DNA from: Bacteroidota bacterium
GTDB lineage: Bacteria; Bacteroidota; Bacteroidia; Chitinophagales; Chitinophagaceae
DNA: 42,390 bases
Reading direction: 5' to 3'
NCBI GenBank assembly: GCA_947453145.1
Contig: CANGFA010000020.1
Location: 1 to 42,390 of the forward strand
Below the pieces are notes generated by a model. The model was not told the origin of the DNA, did no database searches, and was given only the letters and a program-made list of their open reading frames with translations. This document shows, piece after piece, positions 8,395-16,339 of the stretch (positions within the stretch are counted from its first letter, which is position 1; every line of letters starts with the position of its first letter). The position numbers were made by a program, and so were the translations under genes.

Positions 8395-9645
8395 ATGACC
8401 ACCAATCGTCAAATTGGACTTTTGTCTTTACCTGTTTTAGTTGCTGCGCTTGGCTATTTTGTAGATGTATATGATTTGTTGTTGTTTACAATTGTTCGTC
8501 AACCTAGTGTGATGGCGGTGGGGGCTACTGCAGAAAGTATTTTGGTCGATAGCGCACATATTATTAACTGGCAAATGTCGGGCTTATTAATAGGTGGAAT
8601 CATTTGGGGGATTATTGGAGATAAACATGGAAGACTAAAAGTGCTATTTGGTTCCATTATGTTGTATTCTATTGCTAATATATTAACTTCCTTCGTGCAC
8701 AATGTAGACGAATATGCTTATTGTCGATTTATTGGAGGTATTGGATTAGCCGGTGAATTAGGGGCCGGCATTACTTTAGTATCAGAAATGCTACCTAAAA
8801 ACAAAAGAGGTATTGGAACCAGTATGGTAGCGGGTATTGGTTTATTTGGTGCGGTGTTTGCTTACTTCACTTTTAAGTATACAAAAGACTGGCGCTTATG
8901 TTATCAAATAGGCGGTGTGTTGGGTGTATTTTTATTGGTGCTTCGTATTCGTGTAGCTGAGTCCTATATGTTTGAGTCGGCTAAATTAGCAAACATTGAA
9001 AAAGGAAATTTCTTGCAGTTCTTCAACAATAAAAAAAGATTTTCAAAATATATTAAAGCCATTTTAATTGGATTGCCTACCTGGTTTGTAATAGGTGTTT
9101 TAGTGAATTACAGCAATAAATTTGCATCAGAACTATACGGTAAAAATTTAATTGATTCTGGTAAGTCCATCATGTTTGCATATGTTGGTATTGCCATAGG
9201 TGATATTGTGATTGGTTATGTAAGCCAGTATTTTAAAAGTCGTAAAAAAGCACTACTTGTGTTTTATAGTATGAATGCCATTGCGATGGTATTGTTCTTC
9301 TCGGTATTTAACAGTGACGACAGTAAAATGTATGCTATTTGTGGACTATTAGGATTTAGCACTGGCTATTGGGCCATATTTAATACGATGGCTGCAGAAC
9401 AGTTTGGCACTAATTTAAGGGCCACTGCAGCTACGACTATCCCAAATATGGTTCGCGGCGCATTACCACTCATTAATTTCTTATTCTTAGATATTTTACA
9501 AAAGCAATTGGGGTGGTCCATTATTCAAAGTGGAATATTGACAGGGTCTATTGTCATGTTCATTACCATGATTGCTTTTGTGTTCACCGAAGAAACTTAT
9601 CATAAGGATTTGGATTATTTGGAATTGGATCAACCAATGCCGTAG
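8395..9645 (+). CDS. MFS transporter
   Basis: 416 residues with about 12 predicted helices. MFS signatures include the A-motif region IGDKHGRLKVLFGS after TM2 and the GGIGLAGELGAGITLVSEM segment in TM4-5, similar to metabolite:H+ symporters. A second motif-like loop (YFKSRKKALL) opens the C-terminal half. The substrate cannot be read from the sequence. It follows the dedA-type gene by 9 nt and precedes the glycosyltransferase by 24 nt, so it is likely part of the same operon. Confidence 0.88.
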   Translation: MTTNRQIGLLSLPVLVAALGYFVDVYDLLLFTIVRQPSVMAVGATAESILVDSAHIINWQMSGLLIGGIIWGIIGDKHGRLKVLFGSIMLYSIANILTSFVHNVDEYAYCRFIGGIGLAGELGAGITLVSEMLPKNKRGIGTSMVAGIGLFGAVFAYFTFKYTKDWRLCYQIGGVLGVFLLVLRIRVAESYMFESAKLANIEKGNFLQFFNNKKRFSKYIKAILIGLPTWFVIGVLVNYSNKFASELYGKNLIDSGKSIMFAYVGIAIGDIVIGYVSQYFKSRKKALLVFYSMNAIAMVLFFSVFNSDDSKMYAICGLLGFSTGYWAIFNTMAAEQFGTNLRATAATTIPNMVRGALPLINFLFLDILQKQLGWSIIQSGILTGSIVMFITMIAFVFTEETYHKDLDYLELDQPMP

Positions 9646-9669
9646 ATTACTAATTATTGCTTTTAGCAT

Positions 9670-10704
9670 ATGCGTTTACTCTTTATACGTTTTTCTTCCA
9701 TTGGTGATATTGTATTTACCACGCCTGCCATTCGAGCTGCCAAGCAACAATTGCCTGGGGCGGAGATACATTTTTTAACCAAGGCTTCCATGAAAGCGGT
9801 TACAGAAGCAAATCCACATATTGATCATTTCCATTATTTTGATAAGGACTTAAGTGCAACTATAAATGGGTTAAAGGCATTGAATTTTGATTACGTCATT
9901 GATTTACATAAAAACTTAAGAACTTTTAAAATTAAACGCGCATTGGGAGTAAGTGCCTTAACTTATAAAAAACTAAGTTGGCAAAAGCTACTACTCACTA
10001 AACTACATTTTAATTTTATGCCTAATAGGCATATTAGCGATAGGTGTGTTGATGCACTTGCGCCCTTGGGTGTGGTAAATGATGGAAAAGGGTTGGATTA
10101 TTTTATACCTAGTGCTATTCAACTTTCTGAAAATGCATTGCCGGCCTCATATCGTGATGGTTATATTGCGCTTGTAATTGGAGCGTCCTTTGCTTCAAAA
10201 AAACTCCCTATCCCGCAGCTTCAAGATTTATGCAAGCAGTTAAAATTTCCAGTCGTATTAATTGGCGGGAAGGAGGATGCATTAGAAGGGGAGCAGGTAG
10301 CATCCATTAACCCAGCTAATATTTTTAATGCTTGTGGTAAATTCAATTTACATGAGTCTGCACTGTTAGTACAACAATCCAAAACAGTTATTTCCCACGA
10401 TACGGGGTTCTTATATATTGCTTGTGCCTTTCATAAAAAAACGATAGCTATTTGGGGTGCAACTTCGCCAGCCTTAAACGTGGAGCCTTATTACCCAACG
10501 ATGGAATTAAATGCCAATAAAGTTGGTGTCTTCTCAAATGAAGGAGCCGAAATGTATTACAATGCCATCGTTCCGAATTTACCCTGCCAACCTTGTTCCA
10601 ATTATGGAACCAAGCAATGCCCTCAAGGACACTTTGCTTGCATGCGCCAGCAAAACATTACAACAATTGCTGCAAAAGCAAATGGATATTACGAGGAAGC
10701 TTAA
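9670..10704 (+). CDS. Glycosyltransferase family 9 (heptosyltransferase-like)
   Basis: 344-residue GT-B glycosyltransferase of the ADP-heptose:LPS heptosyltransferase family. The N-terminus MRLLFIRFSSIGDIVFTTPA is the classic GT9 opening. The C-terminal Rossmann domain has the LVIGASFASKKLP and VISHDTGFLYIACAFHKKTI segments, with the HDTG loop that contacts the nucleotide sugar, and IAIWGATSP. It probably adds a sugar to the lipooligosaccharide core at the cytoplasmic face of the inner membrane. A cysteine-rich tail (CQPCSNYGTKQCPQGHFAC) is seen in many Bacteroidota members. Last gene of the run that begins at 6424. Confidence 0.92.
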   Translation: MRLLFIRFSSIGDIVFTTPAIRAAKQQLPGAEIHFLTKASMKAVTEANPHIDHFHYFDKDLSATINGLKALNFDYVIDLHKNLRTFKIKRALGVSALTYKKLSWQKLLLTKLHFNFMPNRHISDRCVDALAPLGVVNDGKGLDYFIPSAIQLSENALPASYRDGYIALVIGASFASKKLPIPQLQDLCKQLKFPVVLIGGKEDALEGEQVASINPANIFNACGKFNLHESALLVQQSKTVISHDTGFLYIACAFHKKTIAIWGATSPALNVEPYYPTMELNANKVGVFSNEGAEMYYNAIVPNLPCQPCSNYGTKQCPQGHFACMRQQNITTIAAKANGYYEEA

Positions 10705-10798
10705 AGTATTTTAAAGTCGCCTTTCTTTTCAATTTATGGATTAATTATTCTATTCGAACTTGTTTTTGGTTTTTATTTATTCATAACAAATTCGTAGT

Positions 10799-10826
10799 AA
10801 AAAAGCCCCGCAATTGCGAGGCTTTT
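10799..10826. terminator. Bidirectional terminator between the GT9 gene and mdh
   Basis: Arms AAAAGCC and GGCTTTT enclose a second short stem (CGC/GCG) with one mismatch and an AATT loop. The T tract is strong on the minus strand, serving mdh, and moderate on the plus strand. Confidence 0.8.
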
Positions 10827-10848
10827 AAGTTTATAAGAATATTTTAAA

Positions 10849-11778
10849 TTATAAAGTCTTCAAAACATCGTTCATGTTTCTAACGGCGTCAGCGCTCTTG
10901 TTGAATGCAGCTTGTTCGTCTGCAGACAAGTCCATTTCTATAATCTTTTCCCATCCGTTTTTGCCTATTACAACAGGTACACCTAAACAAATATCATTTT
11001 GACCGTATTCGCCGTTTAAGCTTACGCAACAAGTGAATAATTTTTTCTCATCACGCACAATGCTCTCTACTAATGCAGCTCCTGCAGCACCTGGTGCATA
11101 CCAAGCAGAAGTACCTAATAATTTTGTCAAAGTAGCACCGCCTACCATGGTGTCGTTGATGATAGTTTGTTGTTGCTCTTCGCTTAAGAACTTTGTAACC
11201 GGAATGCTATTCCAAGTTGCATGTTTAATTAAAGGAATCATAGTCGTATCACCGTGACCACCAACAACCAATGCGTTTAAGTCCGCAGGGCTACAATTTA
11301 AAGTACTGCTTAGTTGATATTTAAAACGCGCGCTATCTAAAGTGCCGCCCATACCAATGATTCTATTTTTAGGTAAGCCAGTAGACTGCAATGCCAAGTA
11401 AGTCATTGTATCCATTGGGTTACTAATTACAATAATAATAGCGTTTGGAGAATGCTTTAATATATTTTCACACACGCCTTTTACAATACCCGCGTTTGTT
11501 CCAATTAATTCCTCTCGCGTCATACCTGGTTTACGTGGTAAGCCCGAAGTTATCACTACTACATCTGAATTAGCTGTTTTAGAATAATCATTTGTACTGC
11601 CAGAAATTCTTGTGTCAAATCCTAATAATGCAGCTGTTTGCATCATGTCCTGTGCTTTACCTTCAGCAAAACCTTCTTTAATGTCCAACAAAACCAATTC
11701 GCTAGCCAATTCTTTACGAGCAATATTGTCTGCACATGTTGCGCCTACTGCACCTGCTCCAACTACGGTAATTTTCAT
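10849..11778 (-). CDS. mdh: Malate dehydrogenase
   Basis: 309-residue NAD-dependent malate dehydrogenase of the LDH-like group, interconverting malate and oxaloacetate in the TCA cycle. Visible features are the nucleotide-binding GAGAVGATCADNIA at the N-terminus, ISNPMDTMTYLA, the GMGGTLDSARFKYQLS segment with the substrate arginine, and the catalytic histidine in VVGGHGDTTMIPL. The active-site loop GLPRKPGMTREEL has the arginines expected for malate rather than lactate. Monocistronic: own promoter element at 11819-11826 and strong terminator 23 nt after the stop. Confidence 0.96.
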   Translation of the reverse strand: MKITVVGAGAVGATCADNIARKELASELVLLDIKEGFAEGKAQDMMQTAALLGFDTRISGSTNDYSKTANSDVVVITSGLPRKPGMTREELIGTNAGIVKGVCENILKHSPNAIIIVISNPMDTMTYLALQSTGLPKNRIIGMGGTLDSARFKYQLSSTLNCSPADLNALVVGGHGDTTMIPLIKHATWNSIPVTKFLSEEQQQTIINDTMVGGATLTKLLGTSAWYAPGAAGAALVESIVRDEKKLFTCCVSLNGEYGQNDICLGVPVVIGKNGWEKIIEMDLSADEQAAFNKSADAVRNMNDVLKTL

Positions 11779-11818
11779 ATGAATTCTATTTTTAAATAAT
11801 GGGTTATTTTTTACGGGG

Positions 11819-11826
11819 CAAAGTTA
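11819..11826 (-). promoter_or_regulatory. mdh promoter -7 element TAACTTTG
   Basis: Perfect TAnnTTTG on the minus strand, 40 nt before the mdh ATG and immediately after the stop of the upstream thioredoxin-like gene. Confidence 0.5.
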
Positions 11827-11827
11827 A

Positions 11828-12412
11828 CTATTTAGCTCCGATAAATTTCATCAATTCAGCTACTTCTACTCCCTGATCCCAAACCCTTACAAAATTGCCA
11901 TTTTCGTACAAAGCGACAAATGGGGTCATTTTAGGCCTATAAAAAGTGGGAATGGTAAAAGCAGGGTCGCGACCAATTACAATATTGGGTTTGCCTATTA
12001 AATTATAGGTGGTTGCAAATTTCTTTATGCCTTCCATTTCGCGATAGCTATCCCATATAAATAATACATTTTTGAATTTATCGGCATTTTTATTTAGTTC
12101 CTCTGCCTCGTGCTGACAGTGCGAGCAGTCTGGACTAAAAATAATTATACAAGTGTATTTGAAATTAGAGGGGATGGTCTTATTGGTAATTTCTGTTCCA
12201 TCTGCTGCCGAAATCATACTAAACACAGGGATATGAGGGTCCTTTGCGTACGGTGCAGTTGGGTCAAAATTAGGCTGTTGTGTTGCCGTTGAAGTTTGCG
12301 TTTGTGGTTGACTAGGGTTGGCAGTTTGTTTTTCTGGCTTTACCTGCGCGGTTAAAGAGCAGCTCATTGCCAAGCTTAAAAATGGGATCAATCCCATTAA
12401 TTTTAATTTCAT
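11828..12412 (-). CDS. Exported thioredoxin-like (TlpA/redoxin-type) protein
   Basis: 194 residues with a signal peptide (MKLKLMGLIPFLSLAMSCSL). The cysteine could make it a lipoprotein, though the lipobox is weak. A low-complexity linker rich in Gln, Thr and Pro follows, then a thioredoxin-fold domain with the active-site motif CSHC in FSPDCSHCQHEAEELN and a cis-proline-type segment (FYRPKMTPFVALYENG). It is probably a periplasmic disulfide oxidoreductase or redox sensor. The frame opens nine codons upstream, overlapping the ATPase gene; the Met at 12412 gives a normal signal peptide. Third gene of the lysA-ATPase operon (gap 13 nt). Confidence 0.85.
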   Translation of the reverse strand: MKLKLMGLIPFLSLAMSCSLTAQVKPEKQTANPSQPQTQTSTATQQPNFDPTAPYAKDPHIPVFSMISAADGTEITNKTIPSNFKYTCIIIFSPDCSHCQHEAEELNKNADKFKNVLFIWDSYREMEGIKKFATTYNLIGKPNIVIGRDPAFTIPTFYRPKMTPFVALYENGNFVRVWDQGVEVAELMKFIGAK

Positions 12413-12425
12413 ATTGGTATAATTT

Positions 12426-13196
12426 TTATTTTTTATCATCTAGCATTCTTTTTTCTTTGGCGTCTTGTAAAAAGTCGGAGGCGAAAATGAAATTGTTTAG
12501 TAGTTCATTTTTACAATAAATAATATCCTGATTACTTCCTTCCCATTCCTTTTTTCCTTGATGTAGGTATAAAATATAATCTCCAATTTCCATAACACTA
12601 TTCATGTCGTGGGTAACCACAATGGTCGTAATATTATTTTCCATTGTTAATTGGTGAATTAATTTATCAATGACCATGGAGGTTTGTGGATCTAATCCAG
12701 AATTGGGCTCGTCACAGAATAAATATTTAGGATTTAATACAAGCGCGCGCGCCAAGCCAACGCGCTTTTTCATACCACCACTTATTTCTGCAGGAAATTT
12801 ATCGTTAAACCCAATTAAATTAACACGTTCTAATATAGAGTTGACCTTTTCCTTTTTTTCTTTTTCCGATAGCGCAGTAAACATATCCAAAGGGAATTTT
12901 ACATTCTCTTCCACTGTTAAGGAATCAAATAGGGCATTCCCTTGAAATAGCATACCTATATTATTACGTAATTCTTTTCGATCTTCTTTAGACATGCTGC
13001 CTAAATCAATGCCATCAAAAAAAATATCCCCTTTGTCTGCTTGAATTAAATCTACAATGCATTTAGTAAGAACTGTTTTCCCACTTCCACTAGCACCAAT
13101 AATTAAATTACACATGCCAGGTTTAAATTGCGCTGAGATATCATTTAAGATAACCCTGTCGTCAAACTGTTTACTGATATGCTTAATCTCAATCAT
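12426..13196 (-). CDS. ABC transporter ATP-binding protein, MlaF-like
   Basis: 256 residues with a full ABC ATPase core: Walker A GASGSGKT, signature ISGGMKKRVGLARAL, Walker B YLFCDEPNSGLDP and the switch histidine in VVTHDMNSV. The signature ISGGMKKRVG and the PNSGLDP D-loop region are typical of MlaF/TTG2A-type importers that move phospholipids between the membranes. Start 2 nt after the lysA stop, so it is translated from the lysA transcript. The cognate MlaE-type permease is not adjacent; one lies about 11 kb away at 24044 on the other strand. An MCE-domain substrate protein is not in the window. Confidence 0.9.
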   Translation of the reverse strand: MIEIKHISKQFDDRVILNDISAQFKPGMCNLIIGASGSGKTVLTKCIVDLIQADKGDIFFDGIDLGSMSKEDRKELRNNIGMLFQGNALFDSLTVEENVKFPLDMFTALSEKEKKEKVNSILERVNLIGFNDKFPAEISGGMKKRVGLARALVLNPKYLFCDEPNSGLDPQTSMVIDKLIHQLTMENNITTIVVTHDMNSVMEIGDYILYLHQGKKEWEGSNQDIIYCKNELLNNFIFASDFLQDAKEKRMLDDKK

Positions 13197-13198
13197 GG

Positions 13199-14416
13199 TT
13201 ATTTTTTAATTGGGATTTGTAATGTCAACAAGTCCTCAAATGTATCACGGCGACTAATTAAGGTTGTTTTGTCATTTTCAAAAAGTATTTGTGCAGGCTT
13301 ATACCTTGCATTGTAATTGCTCGCCATCTCATAACCATAAGCACCTGCGTTATAGAATACTAAAAAATCTCCTTCTGCAATGTTTGGTATGGGGCGGTCC
13401 CAAGCAAATGTATCGGTCTCGCAAATATTACCCACTACTGCATAAGGTTGCATTTGAGCATTGGGGTTACTTATATTATCTATATGATGGTAGGAATCAT
13501 AAAACATTGGACGTATCAAATGATTTAATCCAGTATTAATACCAGCAAATTGTATGTCACCGGATTTTTTTAAAACGGTTACTTGAGCAATAAAATAACC
13601 ACACTCACTCACCATATATTTACCTGGTTCAAACCAAGCTGTTAAGGGGCGACCGTATTTCTCAGATAAACGAGTCATTGCTTTATTTACTTCTGATCCC
13701 AGTAATGCGATATCCGTTCCTTTTTCATCTGGTTTATAAGGCACTTTAAATCCACCACCAAAGTCTAATACATTTACGGTTGGAAATTGTGCTAATAAAG
13801 TATCAAAAACATCTGCTGACTGAATAAATACCGCAACATCTTTAATTTCACTTCCTGTATGAATATGTAAAGTGGCAATATTAATATGGTACTTTTCTTG
13901 AATGGCTTTTAATTCAGCTAACTGTGTTACGGGGATACCAAATTTACTTTTATCATGACCGGTAGATATTTTTAAATTACCACCCGCCATTATATTAGGT
14001 CTCACGCGAACTCCTATAGGGTAAGTGTTACCATACTTAGCACCAAATTTTTCTAAGTTAGATAAGCTATCAATATTCACATGTATACCTAAACTAATTG
14101 CTTCACAAATTTCTTCGAAGCTTACGCTGTTGCTAGTATATAAAATATTTTCGGGCGCAAAGCCAACATGCAAAGCCAACTTTGCTTCATTAATGGAACT
14201 GCAATCTACATTACAACCTGCACGTTTAACTACGTCCAAAATATGAATATTGGTAAGCGCTTTACAGGCATAAAAAAAACGGGTATGCTTGCTTGAAAAA
14301 TGAGAAAGTAAATTTTGAAACTGGCTAACAATTTTTTCCGCATGGTACACATATAAGGGCGTACCATACTCATTTGCAGCCTTATTTAATTGTTCGTAGG
14401 ATAAACTTGACTTCAT
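13199..14416 (-). CDS. lysA: Diaminopimelate decarboxylase
   Basis: 405-residue PLP enzyme (alanine racemase-type fold III) making L-lysine from meso-diaminopimelate. Seen: FFYACKALTN with the PLP lysine, HIHTGSEI, the phosphate-binding glycine loop VLDFGGGFKVPY, the EPGKYMV segment, and NICETDTFAWDRP, which carries the Cys-Glu-x-Asp signature of the substrate site. The frame can open at a TTG 5 codons earlier, but the ATG at 14416 lies 4 nt after a -7-like element TATCTTCG. First gene of a three-gene operon with the MlaF-like ATPase and the thioredoxin-like protein; no metabolic link among them is obvious. Confidence 0.95.
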   Translation of the reverse strand: MKSSLSYEQLNKAANEYGTPLYVYHAEKIVSQFQNLLSHFSSKHTRFFYACKALTNIHILDVVKRAGCNVDCSSINEAKLALHVGFAPENILYTSNSVSFEEICEAISLGIHVNIDSLSNLEKFGAKYGNTYPIGVRVRPNIMAGGNLKISTGHDKSKFGIPVTQLAELKAIQEKYHINIATLHIHTGSEIKDVAVFIQSADVFDTLLAQFPTVNVLDFGGGFKVPYKPDEKGTDIALLGSEVNKAMTRLSEKYGRPLTAWFEPGKYMVSECGYFIAQVTVLKKSGDIQFAGINTGLNHLIRPMFYDSYHHIDNISNPNAQMQPYAVVGNICETDTFAWDRPIPNIAEGDFLVFYNAGAYGYEMASNYNARYKPAQILFENDKTTLISRRDTFEDLLTLQIPIKK

Positions 14417-14420
14417 ACTA

Positions 14421-14428
14421 CGAAGATA
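14421..14428 (-). promoter_or_regulatory. lysA -7-like element TATCTTCG
   Basis: Five of six fixed positions of TAnnTTTG, with the same 4-nt distance to the ATG as in other genes here. Predicts a leaderless lysA mRNA. Confidence 0.4.
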
Positions 14429-14506
14429 CAATTAGAACTAGGTTCTTGACTTATATGAACTAGATAATTTTAGAAAAAAAAGGATAAACGCAGATACGAA
14501 TAAGTT

Positions 14507-15241
14507 TTATACAATAGGGCTTTCTGGGCTAGTATCCTCCTGGTCAGATTCCGCTTCATAGTCGCCGGTTTCCTCAGGTAAATTCGGGGTCTCTTCCTCA
14601 GCGCGCTCCTGTGCAGCTTCATCTGATACTTGCTCCAAAACGGAATTGTCTGTAAAGTCTTCTGGCTTAATAACGGTCGCTTCCACAATTTGATCGGCCA
14701 AAACTTCCTTAATTTTTGGTAAATCGTCGGTAGAGTTAATGCCAAAATAATCCATAAAGTTTTTAGAGGTAGAATATACCAATGGTTTGCCAGGTAGTAA
14801 TTCGTTTCGACCGCTAATCACAATCAATTCTTTTTCCAATAACTTTTGGATAGAGTAATCGCTGTTTACGCCTCTTATGGCTTCTACTTCTCCTTTGGTA
14901 ATTGGTTGTTTATAGGCAATAATGGCTAGAGATTCTAAAGCAGCATTGGATAGACGCTTTAAAAATTTATCACCATTTAATTGAGCAATGGTTGTGTGAA
15001 AGGAAGGTTTAGTTAAAAATTGCCAACCGCCACCACTTTGTTTTAATTCAAAGGGATAAAATTCGGTTGCATATTTTTCCTGAATACCATTTAAAGCGCT
15101 TTCTACTTGATCCAATGTAATACGCTCTTCTAAAAATCCAAAAGCATTATTAATTAATTCAGTAACGTCATTTGCATTCAATGCTTTGTCGCTTGCAAAT
15201 ATTAACGCTTCAATATGAGGTATGATTTCACTAATTTCCAT
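14507..15241 (-). CDS. scpB: Segregation and condensation protein B
   Basis: 244-residue ScpB, a kleisin-associated winged-helix protein of the SMC-ScpAB complex that organises and segregates the chromosome. The two winged-helix domains are visible: HIEALIFASDKALNANDVTE in the first, SNAALESLAIIAYKQPITKG and VEAIRGVNSDYSIQKLLEKE in the second. The last ~50 residues are an acidic, probably disordered tail rich in Glu, Asp, Ser and Pro, which makes the protein somewhat longer than usual. It starts 12 nt after atpG stops. scpA and smc are not in the window. Confidence 0.94.
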   Translation of the reverse strand: MEISEIIPHIEALIFASDKALNANDVTELINNAFGFLEERITLDQVESALNGIQEKYATEFYPFELKQSGGGWQFLTKPSFHTTIAQLNGDKFLKRLSNAALESLAIIAYKQPITKGEVEAIRGVNSDYSIQKLLEKELIVISGRNELLPGKPLVYSTSKNFMDYFGINSTDDLPKIKEVLADQIVEATVIKPEDFTDNSVLEQVSDEAAQERAEEETPNLPEETGDYEAESDQEDTSPESPIV

Positions 15242-15253
15242 AATAGTTAGTTC

Positions 15254-16123
15254 TTATCCGTTTAATGCAGCAGCACCACTTACAATTTCCGTTAATTCGG
15301 TTGTAATAGCAGCTTGTCTTGCGCGGTTGTAAGATATTTTCAATGATTTTAATAATTCGTTTGCATTTTCACTTGCCTTATCCATTGCTGTCATTCTTGC
15401 ACCATGCTCACTGGCATTGGCGTCTAGCACTGCTTTAAATAATTGTGTATTTAAAATTTTTGGCATTAATTCTGCAACCAAAATTTCTTTTGCAGGTTCA
15501 AAAATAAAATCGGTTTTCTTTTGATTTGCTTTTTTAGCCATTTTAGGAATAGGTAAAAATGGTTCCGCTTTAAATTCTTGCGTAGCCGCATTTTTAAATT
15601 CGCTATAAATAATTTCTATGGCATCAAACTCTTTATTCGCAAAGGCGTTCATTGCTGCTTTTGCAGCTGCTTGCACATTAGCAAAACTTAATTGCAAAAA
15701 GAGGTCTTTAAAATCGGCATTGGTATTGTATCCAGATTTTGATAAACTCTCATATCCTTTTTTACCAATATTCCAGATGCTTATTTTTTGAGTTGGATAT
15801 TTTTCGGCGATCGTTGCTTTTGCTAATTTCACCACATTGGCATTGTAACCTCCACATAATCCTCTATCAGAAGTAATCACAATTAACAACACATTGTTCA
15901 CTGGGCGTGTTTCGGCTAATGCCAAATTCATGTCCCCTTCTAAACTCCCAATGATATTGCTTAACATATCCTGCAATTTGCGGGCATAAGGGCGCATTTG
16001 GGTAATAGCGTCTTGTGCACGACGTAATTTGGCAGCACTTACCATTTTCATGGCTTTTGTAATTTGCTGTGTACTTTGAGTACTTTTTATCCTGTTTCTA
16101 ACTTCTTTTAATTGACCAGCCAT
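15254..16123 (-). CDS. atpG: F1F0 ATP synthase gamma subunit
   Basis: 289-residue central-stalk subunit that couples rotor movement to catalysis in F1. The two coiled-coil ends are clear: N-terminal MAGQLKEVRNRIKSTQST, then QQITKAMKMVSAAKLRRAQ, and C-terminal ARQAAITTELTEIVSGAAAL. The middle has the conserved ITSDRGLCGGYNANV. It is normally placed beside atpA in bacterial atp operons, but here it is upstream of scpB and divergent from secA with no other ATP synthase gene nearby. A perfect -7 element (16154-16161) lies 30 nt before the start. Confidence 0.96.
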   Translation of the reverse strand: MAGQLKEVRNRIKSTQSTQQITKAMKMVSAAKLRRAQDAITQMRPYARKLQDMLSNIIGSLEGDMNLALAETRPVNNVLLIVITSDRGLCGGYNANVVKLAKATIAEKYPTQKISIWNIGKKGYESLSKSGYNTNADFKDLFLQLSFANVQAAAKAAMNAFANKEFDAIEIIYSEFKNAATQEFKAEPFLPIPKMAKKANQKKTDFIFEPAKEILVAELMPKILNTQLFKAVLDANASEHGARMTAMDKASENANELLKSLKISYNRARQAAITTELTEIVSGAAALNG

Positions 16124-16153
16124 AGCTTTATAATTTCCTGTGTTTTAGGCGAG

Positions 16154-16161
16154 CAAAGGTA
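16154..16161 (-). promoter_or_regulatory. atpG promoter -7 element TACCTTTG
   Basis: Perfect TAnnTTTG on the minus strand, 30 nt before the atpG ATG. Confidence 0.5.
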
Positions 16162-16253
16162 TCATTTTTTTACCCATTTCCCACTTTTCAGCCCCTACAA
16201 GTTAATTTTTGTATTCAGGGGCCGTTAAAATGGCCAAACTGCCCTCAAATCCT

Positions 16254-16261
16254 TACCTTTG
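16254..16261 (+). promoter_or_regulatory. secA promoter -7 element TACCTTTG
   Basis: Perfect TAnnTTTG, identical to the divergent atpG element. It predicts a leader of roughly 70 nt before the secA ATG. Confidence 0.5.
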
Positions 16262-16339
16262 AGACCCTTAATTGGCTGTCCAAAAAAGTTTGGCACGTAT
16301 ATTGAAAAGGGTATATTAACACATTTATTTACAAGACAT

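Noticed and set aside
14470..14745. 91-codon minus-strand frame overlapping scpB
   Set aside because: Out-of-frame shadow of the 3' part of scpB; the scpB tail is acidic but family-consistent up to that point.
16259..16339. 27-residue N-terminal extension of SecA
   Set aside because: It overlaps the predicted -7 promoter element, and SecA proteins begin at the MLKIISTLFGG segment.
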